From: Tieghemiomyces parasiticus
Taxonomy: Eukaryota > Kickxellomycota > Dimargaritomycetes > Dimargaritales > Dimargaritaceae
Assembly: GCA_027575765.1 (NCBI GenBank)
Contig: JANBPT010000094.1
Span: 1-64,000 of the forward strand
Direction of reading: 5' to 3'
DNA: 64,000 nucleotides
Of this stretch, positions 26,788-38,820 are shown piece after piece; position 1 is the first letter of the stretch, and each line of letters begins with the position of its first letter. The notes beneath the pieces are model-generated. The model was not told where the DNA came from, ran no database searches, and worked only from the letters and a program-made list of their open reading frames with translations. Position numbers and translations under genes: made by a program.

Positions 26788-29700
26788 ATGAACGACGCCC
26801 AAATTAGGGATAGAATACCGCCGCTCTATACAATAGAGGACTACTGAAGAGGGAGGCGGCTTATGCTGGCCCTCTTTCCTGACTTGGCATGTCCTATTAG
26901 GTGCCTACAACTTTAATGACTTGTAGCGACTGACGACCTAAAACGGCCGATGGCTTTCTAAGCGCCTATTGCGGAGTGTTAGTAAGTCTAAGGAAGGGGA
27001 CGGTGCAACAGTGGGCTGGAAAACACATGAAAATTGCCATGCTGAACCACATTAATTATCCAGAAAATTTGGGCCAGGGTAGGGAAGTGGAACCTCAATG
27101 GCCAGACGGGGAGCAACTGGAAATACAGGGTGAATTTTGATCTAACCTCGGGGTGAGGGGGGGGGCGCAAAAAGTGGCGGAGAGGTGGCCAGGTATTACA
27201 TCCTCTCTGAATATTCCCATTATCGTTCCAACCAAGTCCTTGCGAGCGCCCTGCTTGGACCGGAGGGGGGTACACAGCACAGCAGGAAGAAGGGGGGTGA
27301 GTGGGGGTTGCGACTTACCTTTTTGAAACGCTCACCAGTTTCACCCTCCTTTCTTTATCAATGGGTGGAAATATTGTAGGGGGGAGGGGGATACATGAAG
27401 GTTCGGTTAACGACCTTAGTATCACCTCGCCAAAAAATAATACCAATGTAATCGTTTCGCTCCCGGATCAAGTCGGGCCTCGTTTTCGTCGTATGACAGT
27501 CAACATGGACCGCGCCACCTCAGCCTTGAAACGGCTAGTTCGCTCAGGCCCATATTGGGAACGGCTTTGCGCTATAGTGATGGCACTATTTTCCGCCAAT
27601 AACTGATTGCCGAGTAAAACATGGACCGTTGGTGTAACGGGCCTGCTGCTCCTTGGCTACTTGCCAATGTCTTGCAGTGCGGTCCTAAGTTCACCATTAA
27701 TAGGAGTCCACATGGCCTCCATTGAGATATGGGCGATGCCCTCCTTATCCCATTGACAACGTCGGACCTTCACACACTTAGGATTTTTAGTCAGACGACT
27801 ACCGCGCCGCTACCGAGGGCGACACCTTAGGCCAGAACGCTGGCCGGCAAGAACCGGGTATGTGGGGAAGCCGCGGTCATATGGGTTAATATAGACCATC
27901 GCTACTTACGGCCGCCATTGGTGAGGCGGGATCGTGAAGAGCGGGAATTTACCCCTCCCCTAAATAACAACCAATCCAGTTCTTTCCGCTACTTTGTAGA
28001 CCGCCTACGGTGAAAATTGATGGATAAGGGAAGGTAAGACTAGCTTAATTGACTGGCCTTGAACGGTACGGTCCTGGCCTATGGTGGATAGCCAGGTTCC
28101 TCTACAGCGCAGCTTTCCTCATGAAGCGACAATCTTGTCCCCTTCCCTTACACCAGACACTTAAAAAATATGCGGCAGTGTAGTCGGTCAGCTGGACGGA
28201 AAATTACCCATGTGCTTTTTATTTCACCTTGGCCCGTCACGTCTAGCGGTAGGCGAACGTGATGGTACAGCTCCCCAGCCATTGAAGCCCTAGATAGCAA
28301 CAAAATGAATAAACCCCACAGAAGCGTCTCTGGGGAACCTCATTCCAATTAACAAAAACTGCTACCCTGAGAGTCCCCACGGTATTTCATGCTCAACGTC
28401 GAATGTCGCTACAATATGCCTCCCAGCGATGTTATGAAGGGGGAGGGGCGTTACGTCCTACCACGACGCCAAGTAAGCAAAATGAAACAAATGCTCTAGA
28501 AATTTACGGTTCCCATTACTTTCCACAACCCTTATCCACGTAACTTATAGGGTGCACTTCAGTCGCCTAAGTACCTTGGCGTTAGCGGCCGAGTATATAG
28601 CTGCAGGTAGGTAGAACTTTCGGATGCCAGGGTGCCTAGTGCTATCCGAACATGGTATTGAGTTGGTTGGGCAATAAGCGATGGATAGGCAGGGAACAAT
28701 ACAACCCAGCGGACTGCGAGGGCCTGTCACGCATACGGCCAAGGCGTAGGGGTAGGGGCCTCTTAGGGGTTCCTTTTAGTTCTTACCCTTAACTACGGCT
28801 TCTCTCATCGCCCGAGTCATCGATAGCGTACAGTACTATTACATCCATTAGGGTTCCGGTGGGCCCGACGGCCGAACACTTCAGCGCTGACTGGTGCACC
28901 ATTGGTAGGTTTTCGGGATAGTCCCCCGTTTACCAACGTACGTGCCTCTGGCACGAATGAGTGATCGTTCGCAATGGTGTCGGCGTACTCTACTGATGCA
29001 ACCTGGCACTAACTTCGACGCCATCCTGCTTTCCTCCACCTCAATGTAGTTGAAAAACCATCACAATCACTGTGCCCAAGGGTCTAGACACACCAGTTCC
29101 GCCCCATAGGTCAGATCTTATCCCGCCCCCCCGCCCCACCACTCATCCTGCCGAAACAAAATGAGCACGCATAGTCTGTCAGCGGGGAATTCGCAGGCCA
29201 TCCCCATTGTGCTGAAGCCCGGGCCTATCGTAAAACTCATGGTAATGGGCGGGTTGCTAAAATAGGGAGGGTTGTACTTCTGACGTAGACAAGGAGAGGA
29301 GGGAGCGTTGCGGGTATAGACGAGATAAAGCGGGGACACGCAATGGCACACGTTATCTGACCCCTGCGTTCATAAAACGAGAAAACAAGTCGTCGAGTGG
29401 AAGGTGTATGGCTTCCTAATGTGAGGATATTTGACCGAGAAAAATGCCGTAACCTTTTTTGGCCGCCAGGTTTGTAGGGGTCGCACCTGGAAGCATTCTG
29501 GTCGTTTCCTTCAGAGATTAGGCAGCCCGGGCACGTATGAATACGGGAAACAGGACGTTTAACGCTTCTCAGGGTACTGTGTACCACCGCTAGGTACGAA
29601 GGTGGTGCCTAATGCCCCTCGGTAGAGAGTTGATTCGGACGGATTCATATAGGGCAGCGCGGCTGTGACTACTCTGACCCTCGCTTCGAAATGGGTTGTA

Positions 29701-32700
29701 TATTACCCTTATTTGCAATTCGGTACCCTGAACGACCAGCTTGTAATACTTGCTCCACGCAATTTCGCACCAGATTATTCTTCCTCATTACCTCCCCCTA
29801 TAATCTCACCCTGCCCCCCTTCTAAATACGACCTGTTAGTTCTATCATCACATCACAAAAAAGAAACCCCCTAGGACTCACTAGTCTTTTAAATCCAACC
29901 TTATCACCATCTCTTAATCCTAAATGCCTTGCGCCTTTCATTTATTAATATTGAACTGCAATAAGTAGCTGCTTTGGAGTCACAATGGCTGCTAAAATAG
30001 CCATATCGCTAACCCAAAATCCTGGGACCACAGTTAGGCTCACGGTCGGGCGGTGGCTGCCCAGGGCCCTGCTTACCCTATTGGCTTGGTAGTTCTATAT
30101 CGTTAGCTTTGACCCGGAGACATAATGTTCTGCCTCCCTTCCACCGGAAGCGGGCGGACTTTAGATCGTCCGCTCATCGCTTCTGTACATCGGAATGGCC
30201 GGTTGGGTAAAGGTACCAATCGAAGTGTAGATAATCTTGATCATAGGAGGCCTGGTCCGGTATTTGCCTTCAGCCCATTTCATGTTAATAAATAGTCCCC
30301 CCCTCAAGTCCTTAGGAATGGGTCGGTGTGCAAAGAGTATGAATAGAGACTGCCAGTTATAGCTGCGGTACCAGTATCAACCGATGCGGCTACCAGGGAG
30401 GTAAGGTGAAGACGAATGACGATCAAAATGGGCTACCGGGCGGTATGCAGGAGAGGAGGTGGAGCAATGCTTCTCCGCAAATAGGGGATGACGAATGACC
30501 GCTGTATGAGACTTTGAACTGCGTACGAAGGGCGCCTATCCCTTGAAAAAATAGAGGTGAGGGGGGGGGGTTGCGGCTAGGCTTGCGGGTTCGTGGCGAA
30601 GCGCAAGATTTTCATCGAAAAGGGGTTGAATTTTTGGGAGTCGGTAAGATTGCGAGCAGCGGCCTTCTCTATATCTGGGCTCCGTCATTCCCATTTTTCT
30701 CCCTAGAAAACCAACCTCCCACGCTTAGGGTCGGCCTGAGGCGACGCCGGACAGCAGAAGAGGATGGCGCTGAGTAACACCGGTTACCATGAATTTTCTG
30801 GTGAAGGCGGAGTAATACTTTGCCGTAGAACCCGTGGCCTGGCCGGCATGCGCTCAGAAGCTGGTTGATTAAAGTGTCACCCTTAACTGGCGAAGTTAAG
30901 ACTGTGGCCTAGCTGCGGGTGGGGGGACTATACGAACCCACATTGGCCAGTTAGGTGACGTTTGGCTCGATCCCAGTTGATACAGCAGACCTTGGGGGTT
31001 CCTGTGGTTCGCCTCCCCATGCTGAATGACAAATGGCTGAGAGCCCCGTTCTAACTTGGCGGCCTAGAGCCGTAGGGAGGAACTTTGCAGAGTGACAGCA
31101 GGCAAGTCTCGGATGGACCATTCCCACGTTCATATATACTCTACTCTATCGACCGGACGCCTTATACGGTACTGTAGGCTAGGTCCGGAAACGGCGTGCG
31201 TTGTGCCGCTCGATTTGGACGACTACTCGAGGGATGGGAAAATGGGACAGTACAGAGTGGGCCTTCGGTCGAGATATTGGTACAGAGGCCACCTCAACCA
31301 TCCTGTCCATTATGTCCCTTCAATATGCATTATTCTGAGCGACACACCTACACCAACCCCCTTCTCTTTCATGTTCGGGGTTCTTTATGGTCAAGGAAGA
31401 CCTCAGGCACCGTGCTTCTCCTGCCATCACCCTTTACTACAATGGGCTTCTATAGACTTAATCACATATTCTCGAATACGGAATGTGTCACCAAACGTTA
31501 CGTTATGAACGCTAATCATGAAGGAATCGCGTATGGTATTTTCTGAACGGAGGAACCAAGCGCCCCATTACAAAAAGAACCTAGATGTGGAATTGTGTCG
31601 TTAATAGACGTTTGAATGGTGACAGTGAGGATATCCCATAGACAGCTTAAATAGCTGGCAATGTGTTAATCAACGAAAGCGATTGAGATCGTCAAGGCTA
31701 GGGATTGGTCGTAGCACGACGCCACGACGAGGGGTGAAGACAGGGCGAGAAGGGTAGTTCTCGGGATACAGCCAGCCTCGGAAAACATACGGAAATTGAC
31801 GCACGTAATCACCAAAGTGGTATTTTTGGGAGATTCTCCCGTGGCAACATCGGGCAGGCCTGCTACCGTGTCCCTCTTTAGATGGTGACGACCAAAGGCC
31901 ATTGGTTAGGCGGGGGTCAAGGAATTAGGGGGAAGAGCAAGCGATTCATAGGCAATCCTCACGAGCATCGACGAACGGTCGGGCCACGATCGGTGGGTAT
32001 AGCACGGCGCTTTACTATTGACACTGCCCGAGCGCCCCAGGGGAATCTAGGAACCATGGCCGGGCTGGTGAGGATGCAAGTCATTGGTTTGAACGAAAAA
32101 AAGAGACCAGTTGCTATTACGAGGAGGAGGGGGAGGACTTAATAGAAGAATATCGGACGGTTGCGGGGCTCCAATTTGCGACAGTCACTAGAGAGAGTAG
32201 ATGGGCGCGGATTTCGATGTGTCCAATGAAAGGAGCGGAGACGAGGTGGACGTCATTCAAAGGTGCGGAGCGTTGGGTCAGATCGCCCGACTCAACCTAT
32301 CCGCTCGCCGCTCCGCCTTTTCCCCTATATATTTCTCTCCCGGCCTCTCTTCTCTTGCCCTCAATAGTCGGACTACCATCGACTCCTCCCCAAGGCTGAC
32401 AGGGTCCCATACGCTAAACCCTGACGGGCATCGCTGAACAAACCAACGAGTGGGTAGGGAGGAAAGGGCGGCCACCGATCAACCGGCCTGGTCATCGTAC
32501 ACTCCACTGGTCCTTTTCCACTGTGGAACAAGGGAGGGATGCTTACAGCTGCACCAGGTCTTCGGGTGGCAGGGGATATCCCCAAGTAGGTCGATTTGGC
32601 GGGACAGCGGGAAAAGGGGGTGGTGGGGTTGGAAGGGATCGCGGAGGAGGTAAACCAGGGACTGGTGTGGAAATTGGCCGCTTTATCGGATAGTCCGCGG

Positions 32701-33186
32701 AGGATGGGGCGGCTTTAGGCAGGATAGAGAGAGTGGGTTAAGCTTAAGAGACTGGCCAACTGGCCGGTACTATATTCTCTGGGCGGCCCATAACCACGTC
32801 ACTCGCTATTCCACGGTGACCCGGGCAAATGAAGAGTTTAGGGGTGATACATACCAAGGTTGCCATAGTTACACGGTTATTCTTGACCATTAACCCAATT
32901 TCGCCATACAAGTGGCAGCTCTGCCCTTCGCCTACATCAGCCGTGGGCACTAGGAGTAGACATGGGTATCAAATTGATACCATGCTATCGCATCCCCATA
33001 TCCATGACTATTGACACCATGGCCCCTTTTTTTTACCATCCCTTGAGCCACCTACTCCCGCCCCCTACCCCTCCGGCCACCTAGTCCTAATTCGTATAGA
33101 TTAGCAAGGGAGGCTGATCCCTCCCCCTCCACTCCCCGTCGCCTCGCTTTAATATCCACCGCCCCGTCCTTACCACCACCATCATC
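26788..33186. other. Gene-poor 6.4-kb stretch
   Basis: No recognisable protein over 6.4 kb. Besides the tentative gene at 27468-27918 there are isolated phased splice fragments: minus 27340-27104 (KEGETGERFKK joined to GARKDLVGTIMGIF) and plus about 30585-30760 (KRKIFIEKGLNFWES before a GTAAG donor). I could not link these into complete models. No repeats matching elsewhere in the window were noticed. Confidence 0.4.
27468..27918 (-). CDS. Tentative 55-residue protein, three exons
   Basis: Not recognised. A leader ending CACCATGGCGGCC is followed by GTAAGT (exon 1, 27918-27910, three codons). Candidate exons 27684-27661 and 27602-27468 then continue in phase to a TGA. The product is a charged helix-like protein with AQSRSQYGPERTSRFKAEV and a basic end VIRRKRGPT. 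Exon 2 is only 24 nt and its donor GTAGCC is weak, so the middle exon may be wrong. Confidence 0.3.
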
Positions 33187-33448
33187 ATGACCACGGCTTC
33201 CAATCCATTCACCTCCACTCGCCTAGGTTCCTTATCGGAGGGTGAAACCAGACCGGCGTCTGGGGCCTGCACCAAATTGTATAGTAAGTGTGACCCCTCA
33301 TAGGTAACCAACGTAATAGAGGCAGGTTGTGCAACCCATGCAGCGACACAGCCGCCCTGCAGGGTTAGATGCGAGTCAGCTGCACAGGGCCCGCCAGGCC
33401 GAACGGACCCTGCGGTTCCTGGGGGCGCGTCGACCCAAAAGGAATTAA
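33187..33448 (+). CDS. Hypothetical 60-residue basic protein, two exons
   Basis: Not recognised. The ATG at 33187 follows a strongly pyrimidine-rich leader (33030-33185) like those of neighbouring genes. Exon 1, 33187-33283, ends at a GTAAGT donor; exon 2, 33363-33448, follows a CCCTGCAG acceptor, and the phase agrees. The N-terminal half is Ser/Thr/Gly rich; the C-terminal half is a basic helix, QLHRARQAERTLRFLGARR, ending in PKRN. It precedes the HMG-box pair in the same direction. Confidence 0.45.
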
Positions 33449-34685
33449 AGTGTATGATCTAGGCACGCGGCGCCGTGTGGAGCGGGGGACCCTGGTGTAG
33501 CGAGAGTCCGGCCTGCTGGATTGGCCCAAACGGGAGCCGACCGATCTTCGACCCCACCACCATGGCCAACCCCCTGCCTTGGCTCGCATCCGAGCGCCAA
33601 TGGTGGGAGGTGGGGTCTGCATAGGTGATTGACCACATCACTACCGTCACTTCTACCCGTTCCCTTATACCCTTCCTATGCACACGCACACACGCCTGTC
33701 CGCCACCACGGTGATAGGGGCGATATGAGGCAAGGGAGAAGGTAATAGCAGATAAATGACCAGGGCAACACCGCACGGTGCAAGAAGGGCGGTGGGGACG
33801 CTCGATTCCCTAGCCCTGTGGACCGTCAGGCGACCCTTCAGGTCTGGCATTAGCGTGGCGCAGCCTCCTCCTCCTCCCCCGTCCATCTTGTTTACCTTCC
33901 ATCCTGCCACCGCCCTCCATACCCTCGTTTGCAGCCACCCATCACGGATGCCATGCCAGACCCACCACCCCCATACCCCGCCTTGCCCTACCTGTTCAAC
34001 ACCACCCTCCCTACAATCGATATCACTTTATTCATTATATGAAAGTCCTTATCCCCGACCAGCCGATACGATTGGTAGTGTCGATCCGACCGTTACATCC
34101 TGCGTCCTCCTGCTTTTCCACTGCTCTTCCCCACCCCTCCCCTTTTTCCTCTTCGCTGGACCATAAAACTGTCACGGCACATCCACTGTAACCTTATAAA
34201 AAAGCATCGTCCTCCCACTCACTTTTGACCATCCAAATTCTGCGAACTACTCCTCTCCTCCGCCAGATTTTTCTATCCCACTCTCTTATTCCTCTATCCT
34301 TAACCTTATCGCTCGTTCTGCCCCATCGCGTTTGCAAAGCCGCTTTTTGTCTCTTCTCCGTCGCCCTTATAGTCCTGCCATTATTTCGCTACTCGGGATT
34401 ACTGTATTGTATTTTTCACCCTCACTGTTTCTAGTGGCTTACTTACGGTCGTTTGCATTGTAGTATTACGCGGTTCCTTCGCTTTCGCGGACTCCTTCTT
34501 CGAAGGCTTCACTTAGCCCTACTTTCCAATTGCAGCTAGTGTGAGCACTCGTTACCTTTCTTGGTATTCCCATCTCCCACGATTGGTCGGATAAATACCT
34601 GTTGCCCGCTCTGACCACCCGTACCGCACATATCCCCTTGTCGCCTCCTTTTTTATATATATCTACCGTTACGGAGACCTGCACG
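33449..34685. other. Upstream region of HMG-box gene 1
   Basis: About 1.2 kb, strongly pyrimidine-rich on + from about 33870, with several short frames that read as translated C/T tracts. Interpreted as promoter plus a long 5' leader; TATATATAT at about 34653 lies close to the start codon. Confidence 0.45.
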
Positions 34686-36191
34686 ATGACCTCGCACTAC
34701 ACCGGATACTACGGTGCCTCCATGGGCCAATCACGGTCCAGTGAGGAGTTCGCTGCTATGGCCTATGGCGAAGAGCACCACCTTGAGGACCTGTCGCACC
34801 ATCTACCGCAGCCTAACCAGGTTATGCACAGCCAGCCTAACGACCTCATGCAGTCGCACTACTCCCTCCCCGCCCAGTCGGAGTTCCCACCGCACTTTAA
34901 CTGTCAGTCCAACCCGCACCCCATAGCCTACAGTCTGCCGAACGACCAAGGCGGCTACCCCGGTTACTATCCGGCTCAGAACTCGGGGTACCCTCCGGTG
35001 GCTACTCACGACCCGTTCGCCCATATGACCTCCGATTATCCGGGTGCTATGGGCATGGGGGGTGGAGTGATGCGTGCTAAGGCCAAGCCAAAGGAGCCCA
35101 AGATTGGTCGTCCGCACAACAGCTTCATCCTGTACCGCCGCGACAAGCAGAAGGAGATTGTACGTGACAACCCGAATCTCAACCAAAAGTTCGTATCCAA
35201 GAAGGTTGGCGAGATGTGGAAGAACGAGTCCAAAGAGGTTAAGGAACATTACGCCCGCCTCGCTGAGATTGAGAAGCAGGAGCACAAGAAGCGGCATCCG
35301 GATTACCGCTACAATCCACGCCGTACCGACCGCACCAAGAAGAAGCACGACTCGTTCGACCGCGAGCTCTCTACCGGACCTTTCGACCCAGCCATGGCTG
35401 CCCACGATCCATACTACTTGAATCACCACGGCGCTCCCCACCACCCGCATCACGGCAGCGATGTGGTGCCCAGTTTCTACCCGGTTCCGGCCTATGGCGC
35501 CCCGTCCATGGCCGGTTACCCGCAGCCCGCAGCCGATTTTATGAGCCACCGCCCTGCCGTCGGAAGCGGCCACTACAACCGCAGCCAGTCCCTCGCCCCG
35601 CTCCCCTCAGGCGCGTCGGCATCCTCGCCGCTGCTCAACGGTGCCAGTAATCCGCGCGCCCGCCGTCTGTCGACTAACGACGTGTTCATTGACCTCATCC
35701 AGCGGCTGCCCGACATCCCCGGTCCCACTGACTACAATACCATATCTGCGACTCATCAGCAGCAGCGCTATACCGAGCCCCCACAGAGCATCACTACGGC
35801 TGACTCCGGGTACAACTCATTCGTCACCGAGTGGGACCAGGCTACCGCCATCCAAGACCTCGGTGACAATCGGTCCTCTTCCGCCGCATCTAGTGGCGAC
35901 GGCCAAATCAAGTACAGCAACGGTGGCAGCCCTCAGAATGTCCAGAGGTCGTTCGACGGCGCCTACCATATGAATCCCGCCCAGGGGTCCCTGCTTCCTT
36001 CCGACTCATCCGACCTCTCCCACTCCAGCGACGCTACGGCCGGTACTAGTGCCACGGCCGTGCCCGGTCCCGCTGCAACTTCATTTCCCGAGTCTACCAG
36101 CGGCCTCCAGTTCGCTAGCGACTCAAACGCTACTTACTCCATTCCGCCGTACCTAGCGAATTACCCTACCACCAACCCCACTGGCTTGTAA
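34686..36191 (+). CDS. HMG-box transcription factor 1 (MATA_HMG type)
   Basis: Intronless, 501 residues. One HMG box at about 139-209: RPHNSFILYRRDKQKEIV, FVSKKVGEMWKNESKEVKEHY and HKKRHPDYRYNPRR. This is the sequence-specific MATA_HMG subclass (Ste11, MAT and Sex-type proteins), which bends DNA, so a nuclear regulator is expected. Both flanks are low complexity: Tyr/Gln/Pro/His-rich before the box, Ser/Pro/Gly-rich after it, with short conserved pieces (LIQRLPDIPGPTDY, SGYNSFVTEWDQA) shared with the next gene. The ATG at 34686 is the first in frame; the frame is open upstream only from a TTG. The target and biological role cannot be told from sequence. Confidence 0.93.
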   Translation: MTSHYTGYYGASMGQSRSSEEFAAMAYGEEHHLEDLSHHLPQPNQVMHSQPNDLMQSHYSLPAQSEFPPHFNCQSNPHPIAYSLPNDQGGYPGYYPAQNSGYPPVATHDPFAHMTSDYPGAMGMGGGVMRAKAKPKEPKIGRPHNSFILYRRDKQKEIVRDNPNLNQKFVSKKVGEMWKNESKEVKEHYARLAEIEKQEHKKRHPDYRYNPRRTDRTKKKHDSFDRELSTGPFDPAMAAHDPYYLNHHGAPHHPHHGSDVVPSFYPVPAYGAPSMAGYPQPAADFMSHRPAVGSGHYNRSQSLAPLPSGASASSPLLNGASNPRARRLSTNDVFIDLIQRLPDIPGPTDYNTISATHQQQRYTEPPQSITTADSGYNSFVTEWDQATAIQDLGDNRSSSAASSGDGQIKYSNGGSPQNVQRSFDGAYHMNPAQGSLLPSDSSDLSHSSDATAGTSATAVPGPAATSFPESTSGLQFASDSNATYSIPPYLANYPTTNPTGL

Positions 36192-37539
36192 TCTGTTTTT
36201 GTTTCTACGCCAAGCCTCTCTGTATTCCCACCCCCAACCACCACTACCCTATCCACCATAACCTTTCATTTACAATTCACGTAGCGTGACTCTCATCCCA
36301 TTACGGTCACTACACCTCACATTCCACTTCTTGTAACTGCCATACGTTTATATGTTTATTTTCCCTGGATGTATATAATAACCAATATCCTTAGTTTCAT
36401 GATTTTCAAATTATGCGAAACCCAAACGACGTCTAGATTGTGTGCAGTCGGACATGTTTCACTTCCTACAATAGTCGTGCCGTCGTAGTTTACAAGAGCC
36501 GCCGAGTCCATTTAATTAGCCGGTCAAGGCACTCTCACATGCCACCTATGCTATTTCGAACTTTACCTGTTAGGTACTAAACTACTGTCAGACTTTGGAA
36601 TGGTTGGATTATCCACTGCTACTAGTCGGTGTCTCCCCTGCGTCACACTCTGTACCTCTTCCTAGGCTGCGTAGCGGCAGGTACCCCGCATAGTTGTTAT
36701 ACATCGATCCGTGGCTAGGAAACCGGCTTTTTTTTCCCAGTGCTTACTTATCCATTGACTGAACCGCCCCCGTAACGCCGCAGTATAAAATTTATAGCGG
36801 TATGTATGAGAGGCGTAGTAACTAGCCTCCATATTAGAACAGGATACACCTCACTCCCAACCAGCCCCCCTTTCACATCCTTCCGATTATATTATGGAAG
36901 AGAGGCACCTTTGTTTATCACACAAGCTAATAACGGTACGAATATTGGCACTCACGGGCCTGTTCTTTGTTTAGCTACACCAACCGTCCCTTCTATCCTA
37001 GCAGGGTTGGGCTTGAAGGGCTAATTCATGAATCGCTATAGATTTTAGAGCGGTGCAGCCGTGCCACACCTACCCTTCTTCACCTTAACTTTCCGTTCAG
37101 CCACCACTGCTCTCTTTTCTTTACTTTTATGTTCGCTTCCTGGGCCTTATTCACTCCTCACTTTGTTATCTGCCACCGGCAAAGTGCCACAACTACTTCA
37201 TGCCAGCCTTTGTCCTTGTTTGCCACCTAAAGTACCAGGGGTGTCGCTACCATTGTATTGCCCTCTGTCTTAATGTCTGACATTTGATCCTCTCGTCCAG
37301 ACTAATGTTTCCATTCCTATCTCCGAGCTCCTTAAAAGCCGCCGGCTCACGCTCCCCTCCAATAATTCGGTCATCGTAGACACCACTAGTTTCTGTTTTC
37401 GTTCTCCTCGGACTCCTCTTGTAACTCTTGATATCCTCAGCTTTAAATATTACCGCCCATCCTGTTTCTCTACGGTCACTGTTTCACTTTGAGTCCCGTT
37501 GTTCCCCTCTTTCCATTGACCGTCACTGTAACCTGCACC
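36192..37539. other. Intergenic between the HMG-box paralogues
   Basis: About 1.35 kb. The last 500 bp is C/T-rich, like the leader of gene 1, and ends in CTGTAACCTGCACCATGG, comparable to ACGGAGACCTGCACGATG of gene 1. No other gene. Confidence 0.5.
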
Positions 37540-38820
37540 ATGGGATCCTATCGGGCCGATTTAAACGATGCCCTTCTGGGTAAATTACAAGCGGCCGAAA
37601 AGCTCCCCAGTATAGACAATAGTGGGGGGCGGCGACCGGACAATCCGACGGCCCTCAGAATGCTGTGCAATCGGGCCCTTTCAAGTCGGCCAACAACCTC
37701 CTTGAATGTGACCTATTCTCCGCTAGCCCAAGCTTCCAATATTCCGGTGCATCCTAGCTACTCGCCTCATCCTCACCCCGTTGTCTACAACGTACCTAAC
37801 ACTCTGGTCAACTATACTGGTTACTATCCCGACCAGAACTCGGAGTATCCTTCAGCGTCCTCGCAAAACCTGCTTTCCCGTAAACACTACAATGTCCCGG
37901 GAGCCATGAATGTCAAAATGGGAGGTAACAAGCTTGCCAAGACCAAGGAGTTCAAGGTTGGCCGTCCACCCAACAAATTCATGATATACCGATGTGATAA
38001 GCAGAAGGAGGTTGCACGCGACAACCCGACCCTGAACCAAAAATATATATCCCAACTAATAGGTAAAATGTGGGTGAACGAGGCCAAGGAGATCAAGGAA
38101 CACTACACCCGCCTCGCTGATATTGGAAGGCAAGAGCACAAGAAGCGGCACCCCAATTACCGCTACAACCCGCGCTGTTATAAAAAGAAGTACGCTCTGA
38201 TGCCGACCGAAGCGTTGACCGACCCATTAACCCCGTCTGGTGTGTACTCCCGAGGCGCCCATGGGCACCTATACAATGGCGGTAGTATGACGTCCGCCCT
38301 CTATCCGGCACCGACCTACGCCATGCCGTCCATGGCCAGCACTCCGCCACCTTCGGCAGACTTAAAAGGGCCCTCTCCGGTTGTGAACCATAGCAACTCT
38401 ACTATTATACAGCCACTCACCCTGCTCCCTCCAGAAATTTCACCGTCTTCTGCGGTGCAAACAGGAATGGGTAACCCGGATTCAGGTTCTCTATTCACCA
38501 ATGTCGACCTGGCTAACGTGATTCGACAGTCACTTGCGGACCCTGGTCCTATCGACGATGCCCCCTCCGATTGGTTAGGCGTTAAAACCGTCACCCATGG
38601 ATTGCAATCGTGCGCCGAGTCGTTGCAAGGTATGACCGTGTTCGACCGTGAGTACAACTTGTTCGTCTCCAAGTGGGACTACCATATCGTTAAACGGGAC
38701 GATAAGGAAAGCCAGGTCCCTTCGATCATGCCCGGTGACAACAATCGAAGTATACACAAATACCCTGACGGTTTGCAGTACTCGGTTGATGGCGACCTCT
38801 CGCTACTACACCAGCATTGA
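37540..38820 (+). CDS. HMG-box transcription factor 2, tandem paralogue
   Basis: Intronless, 426 residues, in the same orientation as gene 1. Its MATA_HMG box is at almost the same residue position (about 139-209): RPPNKFMIYRCDKQKEVA, YISQLIGKMWVNEAKEIKEHY, HKKRHPNYRYNPR. Similarity extends outside the box (YYPDQNSEYPS versus YYPAQNSGYPP before it; REYNLFVSKWD versus SGYNSFVTEWD after it), so it arose by tandem duplication and then diverged. The Pro/Gln/His-rich flanks are reduced and several basic residues of the box are changed. The ATG is fixed by CACCATGG. Confidence 0.9.
   Translation: MGSYRADLNDALLGKLQAAEKLPSIDNSGGRRPDNPTALRMLCNRALSSRPTTSLNVTYSPLAQASNIPVHPSYSPHPHPVVYNVPNTLVNYTGYYPDQNSEYPSASSQNLLSRKHYNVPGAMNVKMGGNKLAKTKEFKVGRPPNKFMIYRCDKQKEVARDNPTLNQKYISQLIGKMWVNEAKEIKEHYTRLADIGRQEHKKRHPNYRYNPRCYKKKYALMPTEALTDPLTPSGVYSRGAHGHLYNGGSMTSALYPAPTYAMPSMASTPPPSADLKGPSPVVNHSNSTIIQPLTLLPPEISPSSAVQTGMGNPDSGSLFTNVDLANVIRQSLADPGPIDDAPSDWLGVKTVTHGLQSCAESLQGMTVFDREYNLFVSKWDYHIVKRDDKESQVPSIMPGDNNRSIHKYPDGLQYSVDGDLSLLHQH

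Noticed and set aside
34602..34685. N-terminal extension of HMG-box protein 1
   Set aside because: Opens at a TTG in the leader; the tandem paralogue starts at the equivalent ATG.
34686..38820. Sex (mating-type) locus by gene order
   Set aside because: The HMG boxes fit the class, but the flanking genes (unknown small protein, CDK5RAP1) are not the known sex-locus neighbours, so I do not call it a mating locus.
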